Shown: positions 31,652 to 44,400, counted from the first letter of the stretch. The stretch is 64,000 nt of DNA from Leptodontidium sp. MPI-SDFR-AT-0119 (GCA_020726505.1 JAHLEZ010000034.1:372001-436000), one strand, 5' to 3'. Numbers and translations: made by a program. Notes: generated by a model from the letters alone, not told the origin.

Positions 31652-32541
31652 GTTGGTAAGAGATGCTGCCTGCGACGGGCTTGAAAGATGAATAATGGCG
31701 ATAAATGCGATGTACGAGTCTGCAAGGCAGATATAAGCATACCAAGACAAGCTGTTTACGAGATCTATCTAATTTGAATGCGAGTGACGGGACAGCAGAT
31801 GAGAGGGCACGTAATCAGTTCCGGAATCAAGACCCAACGAGTTCAACCTTCCCACAATCCAAACTGTCGCTTATTTTAGAGAACCGAGCTACCCAGATAC
31901 GACTGGCAACGCGATGCTGCTTCGGAATGGGGGTTCCGAAACTACAGTAAGCGAGACTTTGTCAGAACTTGAGGTGGTTAGGCCACGGCGCGCCCATTAA
32001 TTAGACTGACGGGCCCGTATTTCTTAGTCATCCCTATTATTCCTACTGTAAGCATGAAATCTTTTTATATTTTAACACTTATTATAATACGTTATTAAAA
32101 GAATGCAAGGGACACGCCTTTAATGTTTTTATAAAGTTAATGACCTTATAATTTGAAATAATCAAAGCTCACACTTATTGAGCTTTAACTTAATATTTGA
32201 ATTAAAAGTAATTAACTATATACAGAAGTGCGTTTCAAAAGTTTTCGCTCGTGCTAAACAAGGATCGGATATTACTTGGCAGCGGGTTTATCTTCTGTAT
32301 CATATCTGCAATCAATCTGCTGTTCTCCACTGAATAGCACTAGAGCCCCCCTCCCCGCCCCCGCCCCCGCCCTCTCTCGGAATCCGATGCCGACCAGCAG
32401 AACACCGAACTCGGCGACCTATTCCACGTCTCCTCTCCTGGCTTGAAACTCACTCGAAGATTCCGAAAAAAAAAAAACGTCGTTCGACTTCCTCTTTCGA
32501 ACATACACGCCGCACATCCTATTCGGAAGCGATCTCTCTCA
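31652..32541. promoter_or_regulatory. Divergent promoter of oxidoreductase and Zn2Cys6 regulator
   Basis: The 890-bp spacer has an AT-rich block at about 32030-32260 that looks like an old mutated insertion, and a long C-rich tract at 32345-32376 close to the regulator's start. No defined operator was recognised. Confidence 0.45.
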
Positions 32542-35500
32542 ATGTCAAATCCGCAAATCGAGCCCGAGTCCTCTATTCACAACCCGGCATCGGACCAGCC
32601 ATCAGCTCATCGTCCCAAAGATCCGGGTGTCGTCGAGAGTGCAGGTGGCGAACGCCCCGCAAAGCGTCGCAAGACTCGGCTTGCTTGCGATGAGTGCCGG
32701 CTGAAGAAGATCAAGTGTGACGGAGTTCGACCAGGTGAGCATGGTCTCCGGTGGGTGTGGGAGTGCATCGTCCAGGACTTTATCGGAATGTCCGAAGAAG
32801 GGAGCTTTAACACGGCGCAGAAGAAATGCATTCCAGGATCGAGCCGCCAGCTGACATGTTGCTTGTGTAGTATGTGCAGCTTGTTCGACGAAAGGACCTT
32901 TGAATGCTGCTAAGTGCTCATACGAAAAAGAGAACAATGTGCCCGCCAAGCAGTGAGTATCAGCTATGAATGCACACTCTCTGACAGACGGGATTGATAA
33001 CTTTGTGTGTCTCCAAGGCAAATAGCAGACTTAAGGAACAAAATTCGGGACTTAGAGAACACTCAGCAAGCTTTTCGAACTTTGCCATTGCCAGCAGGTA
33101 TAGCTTCTGACCCTGTAACTGCTACACCAACGCATGCCTCGTCGTCAGCCGTCGATCATAGTATTGCTACGGCTCCCTTACATGCGAAAGACCCGACGTG
33201 TTTGCATTACCCTGGCCAGCAAGGTCAAGTCCCAACCGGTCGCCTTCCAAACCCCTCCCCGGGCTCATTTGACGCGTCTCAACATCCCCCATTCGGACCT
33301 TCTCCCAACAATCATTCGAGTCGAGGTGACAGTCCACAACTCTTTGAAGGAGGCGGTAATGGTCCAGACGGAGTCAGCGCGATTGTCGGAGCCGTCACTG
33401 GTGAAGCTCAGAACGAAGGCTTCCATGGCTTATCATCTGCGGCCACATTCATGCAGCAAATTCGCCAGCAGGTCGATTTGCGCGCCGGTTTCACCTCTCC
33501 GAATAGTAATCAATCTACTTCTCTTCCAGACGAAGTTTCACACGAACGCCAGTCGAGACGAAATCTTCGCAGTCAAGGGTTTTCATGCGGCTATACTCTA
33601 CCTCCACGCAGAACTGCTGATTATCTTATTAACACGTATTGGACCTACGTTTTCCCCCTCTATCCATTCCTCCACAGAAGTAGCTTTACACAGGCTTAGT
33701 AAGTGCACCTTGAAATTCTAGATTCCAATCTGCCTTATCTCGAACATCTCTGATCGCTGTTACCTCGAGCAGAGTTTTGGGGTGGGCGTGGCATGGGGTA
33801 TTTTACATTATTGCGACAATACTGACTCTGTGGCTCTGTTAGCAAAGATGTCTGGGACGGTGGGAGTATATCTATCCCAGATTCGATGTCTAGCGCTTCG
33901 TCATCCGCTACTGACGAAGCAACATTCCTCTGCACATTCAACCTTGTTTTAGCGCTATCCTGCCAATATGCCGAAATCATCGAGCCAGATCAGTGCCAGA
34001 CCACCGCGAACATGTTTTTCCAGCGTGCTAAGGACCTTCTTAAGTTTGATCCTGTTGAGTCCACAGGCCGATCAGTGCAACTAGTTCAAGCTCTGTTGCT
34101 AATGGGTCAATATCTTCAAGGAATCGGTAGTGCCAACCGGGCATGGTCAGTCATTGGAATAGCTCTTCGCATATGTCACGAACTTGGTTTGCATAATCCT
34201 TCTAATAAGGCAGAGCGAAGCTGCCGAAATATTACGGAGAGGGAACTTGTGAGGCGTCTATATCATGGGTGTTTAATGCTCGAGAGGTACGACATTCACA
34301 AATCTGCTAGGCTAATATGCTCATACTTGCAGGATGCTCTGTATGAATCTCGGAAGACCAATCATGACACCTGCATTTGCCTTAGAGAAATCAATGCCCC
34401 TTCCAATCGAATCTGATGACGACACCCTGGAGATCAAATATCGCAGTCTTGGGCCTCCATGGAATCAGGCTACAACACAGTCATTATCCGAGCCATGCGT
34501 GATGACCTTTTTCTTGCTTTCCGCTAGACTTTATCGTTTAGTTCAGCATATTCTGGTATCCTTATATCTCAGTGAGGATACTGGGGGCGTCAGGGACTAC
34601 AGTGACCTTTTCACAGGACCAGACTCAGTACTCGCGCTTGACCACCATTTGATGCAATGGTACGACACAGTACCGAGGCACCTGAGGCTTGATCATCTTG
34701 TGCTTGAATCCGATCAAAATGAAGAGCTCAGCTGGACATTTAGGAGACAAGCAGTAGTTCTACGAGTAAGGTATGAACCTCTTGGCTTAGTCTGAACTTC
34801 CAGCACTCATAGTTTTTAGGTTTCTGCACGCAAGAATATACCTCCTGCGGCCAGTACTTTCCATGTTTTGCACCAAGAACCAACAAAACCATGGCAGTGA
34901 CGATGACCAGACCGGCAACAGGAATATACAACACGGAACTTCTTCCAACGACATGCTGAATGATCGAGCTGCAGCACAATGTTCAATACTGTGCGTAAAT
35001 ATTGCAATGGAACTCATCAGTGTTGTCCACGAAAATCTCACCACGAAAGCAGCTTGGGGACAACGACCTTCCTGGCTATTCGGCGTACTCCGTATGTTCA
35101 TCTTCGGTCAACATATCCCTGTTTCTGATCCCCTGTCAACGCGAAAGCTCGACGACGACTTCTTTGCAATACTAATATATGGCTCTCAGATATATACCTT
35201 TCAGCAACCGTTCTAATCGCGGCAAGATTGCAGCCTTCCATTATCTCGGAGGCATCTAAGACCGCTATTGAGACTGCATGGCAACATGCCCTGGAGATTC
35301 TACGGACTTGCCAAACGGATAACCAATCTGCGGCTCGCTGTGTCGCCGCTCTGGAAATTATGTACAGAAAGCTTAATAACAAAGAGCCGATCGATCTACC
35401 AGCGAAGCCTGACCATTTCGGTTTTGCCCAGGGAGCTGTCGTGCAAGCTAGCGGACATACGGATCAGTACCAGCTTTGGGCTCCTGATATGATGCAAGAC

Positions 35501-35590
35501 AGCTCATTTGTTTTTGATGGGGGGGAGATTGATTATTTTGGCTTTTTAACAGATCCAACATGGGTTACCGATTTTCAGCCCAATATGTGA
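32542..35590 (+). CDS. Zn2Cys6 transcription factor with fungal_trans domain
   Basis: Seven exons are inferred: 32542-32734, 32871-32952, 33018-33698, 33843-34286, 34333-34770, 34820-35091 and 35190-35590. They join in frame to 836 aa. The zinc cluster is split by intron 1: RLACDECRLKKIKCDGVRP, then VCAACSTKGPLNAAKCSYE. It gives CX2CX6CX6CX2C and a last Cys ten residues on, slightly longer than usual. A basic PAKRRKTR segment precedes it and a coiled-coil-like ADLRNKIRDLENTQQ follows, as in dimeric binders of CGG half-sites. The middle homology region begins at about RTADYLINTYWTYVFPLYPF and includes the fungal_trans part YLQGIGSANRAWSVIGIALR. The acidic C-terminus has MMQDSSFVFDGGEIDYFGF. 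The start is the ATG at 32542; the upstream frame opens only with TTG. It may control the divergent oxidoreductase gene. Confidence 0.9.
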
Positions 35591-36701
35591 AATTTATCTA
35601 AGGGGGAGTTGAGTTTAATTGACCGTGTCCACTGTATCAACGCAAGCGCTTCACTTAGCAAATTGTTTATGGTCTGCTGTGTATTGAAGTCTCTATCGAG
35701 CTTCGGATTGAATTACTGTACACAGAGTGCGTCGAAACTTCTGCGACCATACTGATCTCGTTGAGGGATTTCCTACGCTGCCGGAAAATGTCACCACAGC
35801 TCTACTCGTCTTGACTCGTGAAGCAAATCATGATTTCCCAACATATCAATGGTTAAGCTGGGTAAACCTTCAGTCTAGATTTGTGCTTCGAAAACTTTTG
35901 AAATTTGGGCTAGATATCCACCTACCTGGTCCCTAGGCATGTAAATAGTGATTTCTCGGGTCTGGGATCGTCAAATCAAGTATGCGCATTCTAAGCTCTA
36001 TATAGTACCGTAGTCATGCCATACACCTGAAGAGGATCTAAAGGTGCTAGTTGCCTGCTTTCAGTCTGATGGGAGCTTTGGAGGGCGGAGCGGATTGCTC
36101 TTCTGGATTCATTGTGGGATAAAAGGAAGAGGGGATAGATCAGGCTCTCATCCAGAGATCCCTCCTGGCTAGCAACAAGATTAAGGGAGGTTAGGTTTAT
36201 AGCCCCATTCCCAAGATAATATTGTATTGGAATTGACTGGAATCTATCTATAACGAGCTTGGATATTGGGGGAAGGAATTTCTTCCGATTGGGTGGGAAA
36301 GAGCCGGTCACTCCATGCTGCGTCGCGTGAACTTAGGACCCAATGTCCTTAGGATCAGGAAAATCTCGGTTTCTTGGTGGGACTGAACCCAGCCACAGTG
36401 GACTTAAATTAACTGCGACCCTGTGTTTCTGTTATCGCACTGTAAGAAGAAGGTTTATTTTTGCTGAGTCCGTTGGTTCTTTCTTCGATCGCCTGAGTGT
36501 GTGTTGACCTCCGGGATGTCATCCCGAACACTACGAGCGATTTCTAGTGAGGCCGGAAAGTTTTCCCATTCGTCTATCGGGTAGCGTCAGCGGCATAGCG
36601 GATCTGCTCCCTACGAACGCGACGGTCGGACCCTTGACTGACTTACTTGACATGATGTTTTTTTTGGGTCCTGACTGCCTTTCCCCGCGTTGCCGCAATC
36701 T
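35591..36701. other. Intergenic; original distal promoter side of the permease gene
   Basis: No convincing gene is present; the frames at 35727-35936 and 35991-36311 lack domains. Before the hAT insertion the right part of this stretch lay directly upstream of the allantoate-permease-like gene. Confidence 0.5.
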
Positions 36702-36709
36702 CTTCCCCA
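36702..36709. repeat. Left 8-bp target-site duplication of hAT element
   Basis: CTTCCCCA is repeated exactly at 40685-40692 on the other side of the element. An 8-bp duplication is the norm for hAT transposons. Confidence 0.92.
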
Positions 36710-36728
36710 CAGTGTTCGCAATAGTATA
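36710..36728. repeat. Left terminal inverted repeat of hAT element
   Basis: It is an exact reverse complement of 40666-40684 over 19 bp. Confidence 0.95.
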
Positions 36729-37199
36729 CTATCAGTATTACTAGCGCAGTATTGAGGCCTCTTCATACGTACCCCGTACGTATTAAAGGTCAAGTATATT
36801 ACGGCCAGGGGGACTGATAATACTGTATTGTACGGCAATATACTAACCGTATGGGCAAATACGGCGCTAGGCCCAAAAGAGATCTCTAACTGAAGACAAC
36901 GTCAAACAACAAAATAACTGCGTATCGTACAACGTATTAAAAAGCACCAAATTTACAAAGTATGTAAAAGTAACGATATTTAAACGATATCTTGGAAAAC
37001 AAACGTGACTAATTAACAAAACCCGAAATATTCAATACATAATTAAATCTAACACTAAAAAACCTAGAAAGGATCATCCTAACTGCCCCTTACAAAAAGG
37101 AAAGACTGTGTAATTCGCAGATGACGTAGTACTAGCTAGAATCTCTGGATTAGTCATATTAACGTGTGTTGTCCCCGTGATCTAACTTTTTAAGTGTAG

Positions 37200-39613
37200 C
37201 TAATACTTCAAGTATTCCAGAGCTTCTACTAACTCAATTCCTATGCGATTCCGTCGGTCTGTTATAGTAATTTTGGTGGCAGAGAAGAGGCGTTCGTATT
37301 CCGACGACATAGCTGGAATCGACAGTATGTCAAGCGCTATTCGAGAAAGAGTAGGGAAAGTATACTGTTGAGAGGCCTCTAACTACTAACTGCGGGGGTT
37401 ATGATTATCGGTCGAATTGAGGGGAGGAGTAGAGACGTAGAGCTCATATTCGTCGAATATAACCTTGGCTTATTGCTTGCGCTGGAGGTGAGTAATATAA
37501 GGGTTTTTTGTTGGCTTTTCCGTAGGGGATTCGCGGAGAGGAGGATGAGGGGTAAGCTCCTATTTACAAAAGTCTTAGAGTCAGCATATAAATCAGTACT
37601 TAGGGAGAAGCTAATTATAAATAACCACCTTATATTGATATTCCCAGAGCCGCTCTACCTTCACTTTCCATACCTCTAACCAGTCGGGATGTGCTACCTT
37701 CCACTACTCTTTAAAATATTGCCACTTTTTGGTAGGATCGAGAACTACTGCCGTAATATAGGTAGGAGATTTATTTGTGAGGGCGTAATAATCGTTAAGT
37801 TTCGACCAGCCGGAGTTGATATAAGGTGAGAGGAATCTGTCGTCTTTATAGAGCTCTTTTCCGTTCTCAAAGTGATCTAAAACAAACTCTATTGTTAGGA
37901 GAACTCGGTCTAGCGTTGTACTATGGCCTTTAGTGAAAAGAATAGCGTCATATATGGCCTGGAGAAAGAATTTAATCTTGTGGAGCTCTACGAAGTCCTC
38001 TACTGTCAAACGATCAAGGGGTTCAATAATATCTAGATGCCGAATATACAGCTTGAATAGCGCTTTTTGGATATCTATATTGTCTAAAACACTCACTAGC
38101 TTGTACATAGACGTCCATCTTGTCCCGTTATCTCTTGGAAGCTTCTTTCCACTTATTTGTAGCTAATAACTATTCTTCAAAGGACTGCGACTAAATCTGA
38201 CGGCGTGGTTGTGAGCTTTCCCGATGGCCCCTTTCTTTCGCCACAACGCGAACTCAAGCTCTGTGACTGTTCCTACTATATAATCGTTGTTATAATCTGC
38301 GAGAGCTTTATCTTGAGTCTTAAAGAGAAAGGAATCGCCGGTGAGGTTGAGTATATGGCCGTGGCAGCGTAATCTATGCTCGTCGGGGTCATAGTCGATG
38401 TGGAGATCTTCAAAAAGGTCTAGAAAGTGAGGATGTCAATTTGGCGCTAAGCTTCTTTGGGCAGGCGGTGAGATATTGCCACTAATCAGAGGCCAAAGAA
38501 TTTGAGGGGTACGAAGCTCAACTTACAGGTGGAAAACCTCCTTAACATGGCATCATTGACGCTCGTATTATTTATAACGAAGTAGCCAATTCTCTTACTA
38601 ATCTACTAGTCCTTTATAACCTCTATTGTCGCCTTCGCAAGGTTCTCTTGATCGTGGTTTCCTTGAATTTCTTTGATTAAGAGAGGCTTAGTTACTAATT
38701 TGCCGTCTTCGCCAATATAATACGTAATCTAGCCTATAATCGGAAGGCCGTTAGTGGAAACTGCAAGATCACAGCTAATATAGACTAGAGACCTAGCCTT
38801 CTGAATAGAGGCTCTCTTCTTCTCCTTCTTACCTTAGAAAGCACGAAGAATCTATTCTTTGATTGTGTTGCCAGAGGTAGGTAGCCAGCTCCTAGTGTCT
38901 TTATTGACGTATACTATTATAGCTCGGAATTCTTCACTTTTTACTAACGATAGAGGGAGAGAATCAGCGGCGAACTAACGTACTATTAAGAGCTTAAGAA
39001 CGTGGGGATCGACTTTATACTCATTTGCGACAGGCTCTGGAGTCTCCATTCGACGCTTTTTATAACCTCCAGTCTCTGTAACAGACGCCATAGCTTTCTC
39101 GATAGCTCCCCGTATACGCTGTTTCTTTTCCTGCCGTGGAGAGTCTTTAGTGATTCCGTGCCGCTCTCGAAGGTGAGAATAGATGATTCTAGTGCCTTTA
39201 GATTCCCTATAACGACTAGAACAGAGTCTATAACGCTATTCGGTTTAGCTATTCTTGTTGTAATATACATGGTTTGGATTGGAGTTCGGCATATGTTTCT
39301 AAATATAGGAGGTTCAGTGGCGTTGCTCTTTCTTATCTATAAGTAGGCTATCTTGTTGTTGATTGCTTATATCGTTCAGAACTGTGCCAAAAGGGTCTTG
39401 AGAGAAGGAATTAGTAGGTTGGCTTTCGTCTTGGGACTTAGTAGGAGGAGTGCCAGAAGTTAGATTAATAATCTCTTTTAATATATCGTTAATTTTCTTA
39501 ATTGGCTCTTCTTACTTTAAATCCTCCTTAACAACGAATTCCAAAGAAGAATCAGATGGAGCGTCAGATAGAATTAAAGACAAATTAGACGATTGGGACG
39601 ACTAGGACGACAT
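37200..39613 (-). pseudogene. hAT transposase, RIP-inactivated
   Basis: The reading begins at the ATG at 39613 (MSS, then a TAG where CAG or TGG is expected, then SSQSSNLSLILSDAPSD) and has several more TAA/TAG/TGA stops. Conserved parts survive: LTVEDFVELHKIKFFLQAIY, FTKGHSTTLDRVLLTIEFVL and SPYINSGWSKLNDYYALTNK (37704-38108, the core of fungal hAT transposases). The C-terminal dimerisation region reads ALDILSIPAMSSEYERLFSA then TKITITDRRNRIG (about 37230-37350), ending at TAG 37200-37202. The stops replace Gln, Trp and Arg codons, as expected from C-to-T mutation. The source enzyme would have cut and pasted this element. This copy can move only if a transposase is supplied by another copy. 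Confidence 0.88.
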
Positions 39614-40665
39614 AGTGGCGTATAATAAAGGAGAGAAGTATAGAATTAAGAGAATATTAGACGAAGATTTACTTAATAATAGTAATATTATAGTAAGGGA
39701 AATACTAGAGATTATATAGATTTGAAGGTAAGTATATTTTATTAATTTATTTCCGAGATTCCGTGGCCCTAAGTATTAAGTAAGCCTCTTTTTTACTGTG
39801 GAATTAATTAATTTCTATATCTAGGATCCCCTCACCTTATACTGAAGCTGTATCCTCCTCTCCGAATAGTCAAAATACGAGTCTATGATAATCCTCATCT
39901 CCTCTGAGCTACTTTAGTATTGAAATCAGTCTATTTTCTAACTCAAATATTAATAGTTTTGAAGCCTAGGAGGAAGTTTCAAGGGGCGGGAAAGGTCTAG
40001 AGGGGTCGGAGGGTGGGCATAATGTATATCCTTATATCCGATATCGAGCTGGGCTTGCAAATCTATTAATATCACACCTAAAAATAGGCATTATAATATA
40101 CGAATCACAAATCTAGGGGGTGGCGGATGCTTGGAGGTCATGGATAGACGTATATCTTCATTTCTACACGAACTCAGGATGTATCTAGGCAATTAAATCC
40201 AGCCGAATCACCACTGAATCACACCTAAATCAAGGCAATACGAATACCCAGGATATAAACGGAAAGGTTGGGTATACTTTAATAATCAAGGAAATTAAAG
40301 GATAACATCTAAATGGTCAATTTACGGTTCTGGCCTCTCTTCACAGTGCCTTGGCCTGAAACTCTCTTACAATTTAGGTGAGAAAGTTAGGAGATATCTC
40401 TAAAAGGAAAGGAGGTCTCAGGTAGGTCCCCAGCCCCCTTCCAGCCCCCTCAATTACGAAGTTGAAGCTCCATTTCCATGGCTAACAACCTCTAGTTTAC
40501 CCCTCCATTTACCCCGCATTCCGTATTTCCGTATACGTCGCAGTAGTAACCAATATTCAAATATCATATGGTTACGGCACCGTATTTTTGAATCAATATT
40601 GTTACTACGACGTATTTTTTAAGCCGTACGGTTACTACTAAAGTGGGGGGTATCGAAATACTGCA

Positions 40666-40684
40666 TATACTATTGCGAACACTG
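40666..40684. repeat. Right terminal inverted repeat of hAT element
   Basis: It is an exact reverse complement of 36710-36728 and is followed at once by the target duplication at 40685-40692. Confidence 0.95.
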
Positions 40685-40692
40685 CTTCCCCA
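40685..40692. repeat. Right 8-bp target-site duplication of hAT element
   Basis: CTTCCCCA is identical to 36702-36709. Confidence 0.92.
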
Positions 40693-40713
40693 TGCCCCAC
40701 GGGGGATGAGATC

Positions 40714-40720
40714 TTTAAAA
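40714..40720 (+). promoter_or_regulatory. TATA-like box of the permease gene
   Basis: TTTAAAA lies about 107 bp before the ATG and only about 20 bp inside the host side of the hAT insertion. It may therefore be the last original promoter element left next to the gene. Confidence 0.4.
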
Positions 40721-40826
40721 GCTCACAGACTGCACTTCGAATTCAGCACTCATCTGATTATTACTCAAAGTCACTTCTAGAATCTCCACTTGTCACTCAT
40801 ATCTCAAATTTCTTGGCCAGAGTACC

Positions 40827-42606
40827 ATGTCACCGCATCTGGATCAAATTAAAGTCGGGCAATCTATCAAGGAGGGGCCCAGCACGGTCGAGAAGGCGGA
40901 CGTTCAGCAAGTCGTGGCCAGTCACCTACACAGCAAAAAGGCTATTTATGAGGACGCCTTTGTCCTCGTCAATGCCCATGGAGAAGCTGGCGAGCATGCC
41001 GAGAGAAAGTTGATCCGGAAGGTCGACTGGTTTCTTATGCCTTTGGTAAGCTTCTCGCGATATCGCTTTTCGGCGGAGTTAATAGTGAGAATCATAGATG
41101 TGCTTCACATACGCATTGCAGTTTTACGACAAAGCTGTCATCGGTCATGCTGCGGTCTTCGGTCTGAGGGCCGATCTTGGCCTAGAAAATGGATTGAAGT
41201 ATTCGGAAACTTCTATCATCCTGTACGCTGGCTGCATCGTTGGGGCCTATCCAGTAGGTGAACTTCAAGAACAAGGGACGACTTTGCGCTGACGCAAGAA
41301 CCTCGATAGATGACTTATCTTGTCCAACGTTACCCTGCTGCCAAAGTCTGCTCTACTCTGGTTGCTACCTGGTCTATTGTTGTCCTCTGCACACCTGCAT
41401 GCACGTCCTATGCCGGCATAATGGTCAATCGTTTTGTGCTAGGCCTCCTCGAAAGTGCTATTACCCCAGCGTTCATGTTGATCACTGGCATGTGGTACAC
41501 AAAACAAGAACAAGCACTTCGATCCAGTATCTGGTATTCGTTCAGTGGCGGATCGAATTTGATTTCACCAGTGATCAACTGGGGTCTGGGTCACATAACC
41601 GGTGGACCATTGAAGTCATGGCAATGGATGTTTCTCGTGGCTGGAGTTGTTACGTTAGTATGGGGTGTCGCACTTTGGTTCATTTTCCCCGACAACCCAG
41701 TCTACGCGAGAGGGTTTTCAGAAGAGGAACGAGCATGGCTCTTGCAACGAACCCGAAGAAACAATGCGGGAGCCGAGAACCCAAAGTTTCTCTCCTACCA
41801 GTTCCGAGAATGCATTCTCAGCTTACATTTTTGGGGTCTTTTCCTCATCACCCTACTGGTAGTTACAGGCGGTGGGACTATTGCTGTCTTCTCCTCGATC
41901 ATTTTCAAAGGGATGGGATTCAATAAATACGAGTCTCTTCTTCTTAACATCCCACAAGGAGCCATTGCCTTCATCTCCATCCTTGGATCCGGTTGGCTTG
42001 GCCGAAAGTTGCCAAACGCCCGCTATCATCTCATCAGTATTGGCTGCATGCCTGTAATTTTAGGATGTTGTCTCCTGTATGTATTCTATTACAATGTCTT
42101 ATTCTGCATTGAACTAACGATAACACAGCTGGCAACTTCCTACAGCATCCTATGGTGCTAGGATTTTTGGCGAGTACTGTTTGGTACTTTTCTCCTGGCC
42201 TTGGACTCAATGCATCGGTCTTGGGACTTCAAATGTGGCAGGAAGTACCAAAAAGTCGACGATGGCTGCTGGGGTTTTCATAGCTTATTGTATTGGTAGC
42301 ATCGCAGGTCCCCTGCTCTTTGACGCGTGAGTCTCCCCTGATGATACATACCCAGGCATTATCACACTTGAAGATTAATTCTAATCGGAACTCGGCGCAC
42401 ACAGGAAATATGCCCCACGCTACGACCTCTCGTTCTCCGTTCTCTTGGCATTCTACTGCGTGGCGGCTTTGCTTGCGCAGTTGGTGCGCTTTCATTTGAA
42501 ACGCGAGAATGACCGTCGGGATCGTGAGTATGGACCTCCGAGCGACTTACATGGCCTCGAAGATCGTACGGATCGTGAAAATACGAATTTTAGGTATAGC
42601 TTGTAG
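40827..42606 (+). CDS. MFS anion:cation symporter, allantoate permease (Dal5)-like
   Basis: Five exons, 40827-41045, 41098-41253, 41310-42076, 42129-42326 and 42405-42606, with introns of 52-78 nt, join in frame to 513 aa. The family takes up organic anions such as allantoate, ureidosuccinate or vitamins with protons at the plasma membrane. Seen are RKLIRKVDWFLMPLMCFTYA at TM1, QFYDKAVIGHAAVFGL, VNRFVLGLLESAITPAFMLI (the TM4 family mark), WYTKQEQALRSSIWYSFSGG, a central loop with FPDNPVYARGFSEEERAWLL, and TSNVAGSTKKSTMAAGVFIA then YCIGSIAGPLLFDAKYAPRY near the end. All family motifs are intact. The gene may have altered expression because a hAT element separates its core promoter from the sequences further upstream. 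Confidence 0.9.
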
Positions 42607-44400
42607 TTTGGGATTCAGGCATGTGGCATTTACTGAACACATTATTGGGCGAACACTTCACGATGTAAGGCATGCTCAGGTCTTCGTACAGTTCAGCCTG
42701 GGCGTTGACAGAATAGTGCTCTTGACAGTACCGTAATAACTACGGTATTGTCCCAACCACGGCACCGTGTGTGAGGGTTTGAGTCAAGGTATGTATTGAA
42801 TCTAGATACAAAACGTAGCGCGAGGAATTAGGAGGGAGCACAAGCGTTCCATTCATTTATTTATTGATTGATTGATTGATTGGTTTATTCATAAACCGAT
42901 CCCAGTAACCAATGGTCGCTCATGCGGTATATTAGTTAGTGCGTGATCACATAGCTAGTAGTAACTATTATATTTACATGCCCCGTATTTCTTCACGCCC
43001 TGGCTGTCATAGTTCTAACATCTTATCCCCTCTACTTTGCTTCCCTATTCCAATTCGATTTCTAGTTCGCTATATCCTAAATGGTTCCCAATGCATGGCC
43101 TGTGATTACGGTATTTGTAAAACAGCTTTGAATTACCTAAGAAGCCTAGTGTATCTTATACCCCTATTTGAATTTTATAAAGTATAATAAGTAAAAACTT
43201 AATATCATTTACGTATTAGTATTTATCTAAATCCGTAAAGCCTGCTTCTTAAGACTTAAGAAAGAATATTCCCTTGAGAGTACTAATCTTCTCCTCTTTT
43301 ATCTTATCTTCCAAATTCTCTTCTTAATTCCTTAATAATAAGATATATAATAATTACGGTGAGCTATTCGTAGCTCATTTTACTACTTTCCATAACCCCC
43401 TAATAAACTTGAAAGTCGTTTTTACTGATTCCTTATACGTAGTCTTGAGAACTTTATTTCTTAACTTCATTTTCCGATTTCTTGCTTATTTATATTATTC
43501 CCATGACTCCTTTATTTAAGTATATTTTAATTTTCTTTTCAATCATCTGACCTTAATTAGCGCTTTCTTACATTTATTTATGAAACCAACTACAAACCTT
43601 AAACTTAACCAAGTTTAAGAGGTAAATTAATCAATTATTGTATTAATAAATCATACTATGACATTTGCAAAATCATTAATTTCTTTTGGTTTTTTAACAA
43701 GTATTATCGTAAATATTTCTTTTTCTAAGAAGTCTTTTAATATTTAGATATTTTTATCAATTTGACGGAGTTGAAATTTAATCTTGAAGATTAAAAGAAG
43801 AAGAGTAATAGGAATAATAAAAACAAACACGAGAGAATTGTCCAAATTAAAATCAACGAGATTAGAATTATAATATGTTTTTTCAATAAAAGCAATTACA
43901 TTGTGCATGATGCCACAATGCAAAGTCTTCGTACGTCTGTTAGTACTGCTACTCCCGGGTCCACCTTGGGTCGCATCTGCGAGCTCGATATGTGCTCGTT
44001 TTGAAGCGCCACCATCCTCAAAGCGTTGTTTGCGTTTGGATGATAGATGTAGTTAAGTGTCCAGCCGCTGCGGGATTGAGGAGGTGACGGTGGATTTAGA
44101 GGGCTGCTTCTCTTGACGAGAATCCTGATCATTGTGCCGTTTTTGTGATTAGATGGAGGGTGTAGTGTGTTAATGGTAGTCACAGCTTAAGCACAATGAG
44201 CTTTAACATTCTGTTCGCCTTTCGTCTGACCTCAGGTGAATAAACATAAAGTTCCTCCAAAGCTCAGGATATGCAAGTATCAGATTTCAGCATCCATTCC
44301 GACCTCATACGCTGCAAACCGGGAGATGCTTGGCTATCCGGATTTTCGATGGAAATAAAGTGGGTATACAAAATGAACGTTGGATAAAACACATGCCTTG
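42607..44400. other. Intergenic with GATT repeat and AT-rich block
   Basis: A short (GATT)n run lies at about 42863-42882 and an AT-rich, RIP-like block at about 43190-43890 without coding signal. The minus frame 44183-43896 (95 codons, GTG start, RSSPLNPPSPPQSRSGW) has ordinary composition but no domain and no clear start. I do not call it a gene. Confidence 0.5.

Larger units (their letters stand above)
36710..40684 (-). mobile_element. hAT-superfamily DNA transposon, complete ends, RIP-mutated interior
   Basis: The element is 3975 bp. Its ends are perfect 19-bp inverted repeats, CAGTGTTCGCAATAGTATA at 36710-36728 and its complement at 40666-40684, flanked by the 8-bp duplication CTTCCCCA. 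Subterminal TACGG/CCGTA words are dense on both sides. The transposase is on the minus strand and broken by stops. It inserted about 20 bp upstream of a TATA-like box and 134 bp upstream of the ATG of the next permease gene. Confidence 0.95.

Noticed and set aside
42129..42326. An alternative frame in exon 4 of the permease (NFLQHPMVLGFLAS...)
   Set aside because: It looks membrane-like, but only the chosen frame gives the family motif TSNVAGSTKKST and joins correctly to both neighbouring exons.
43896..44183. A 95-codon minus-strand frame as a gene
   Set aside because: It opens with GTG, has no domain and no supporting exon, and lies next to RIP-like DNA.
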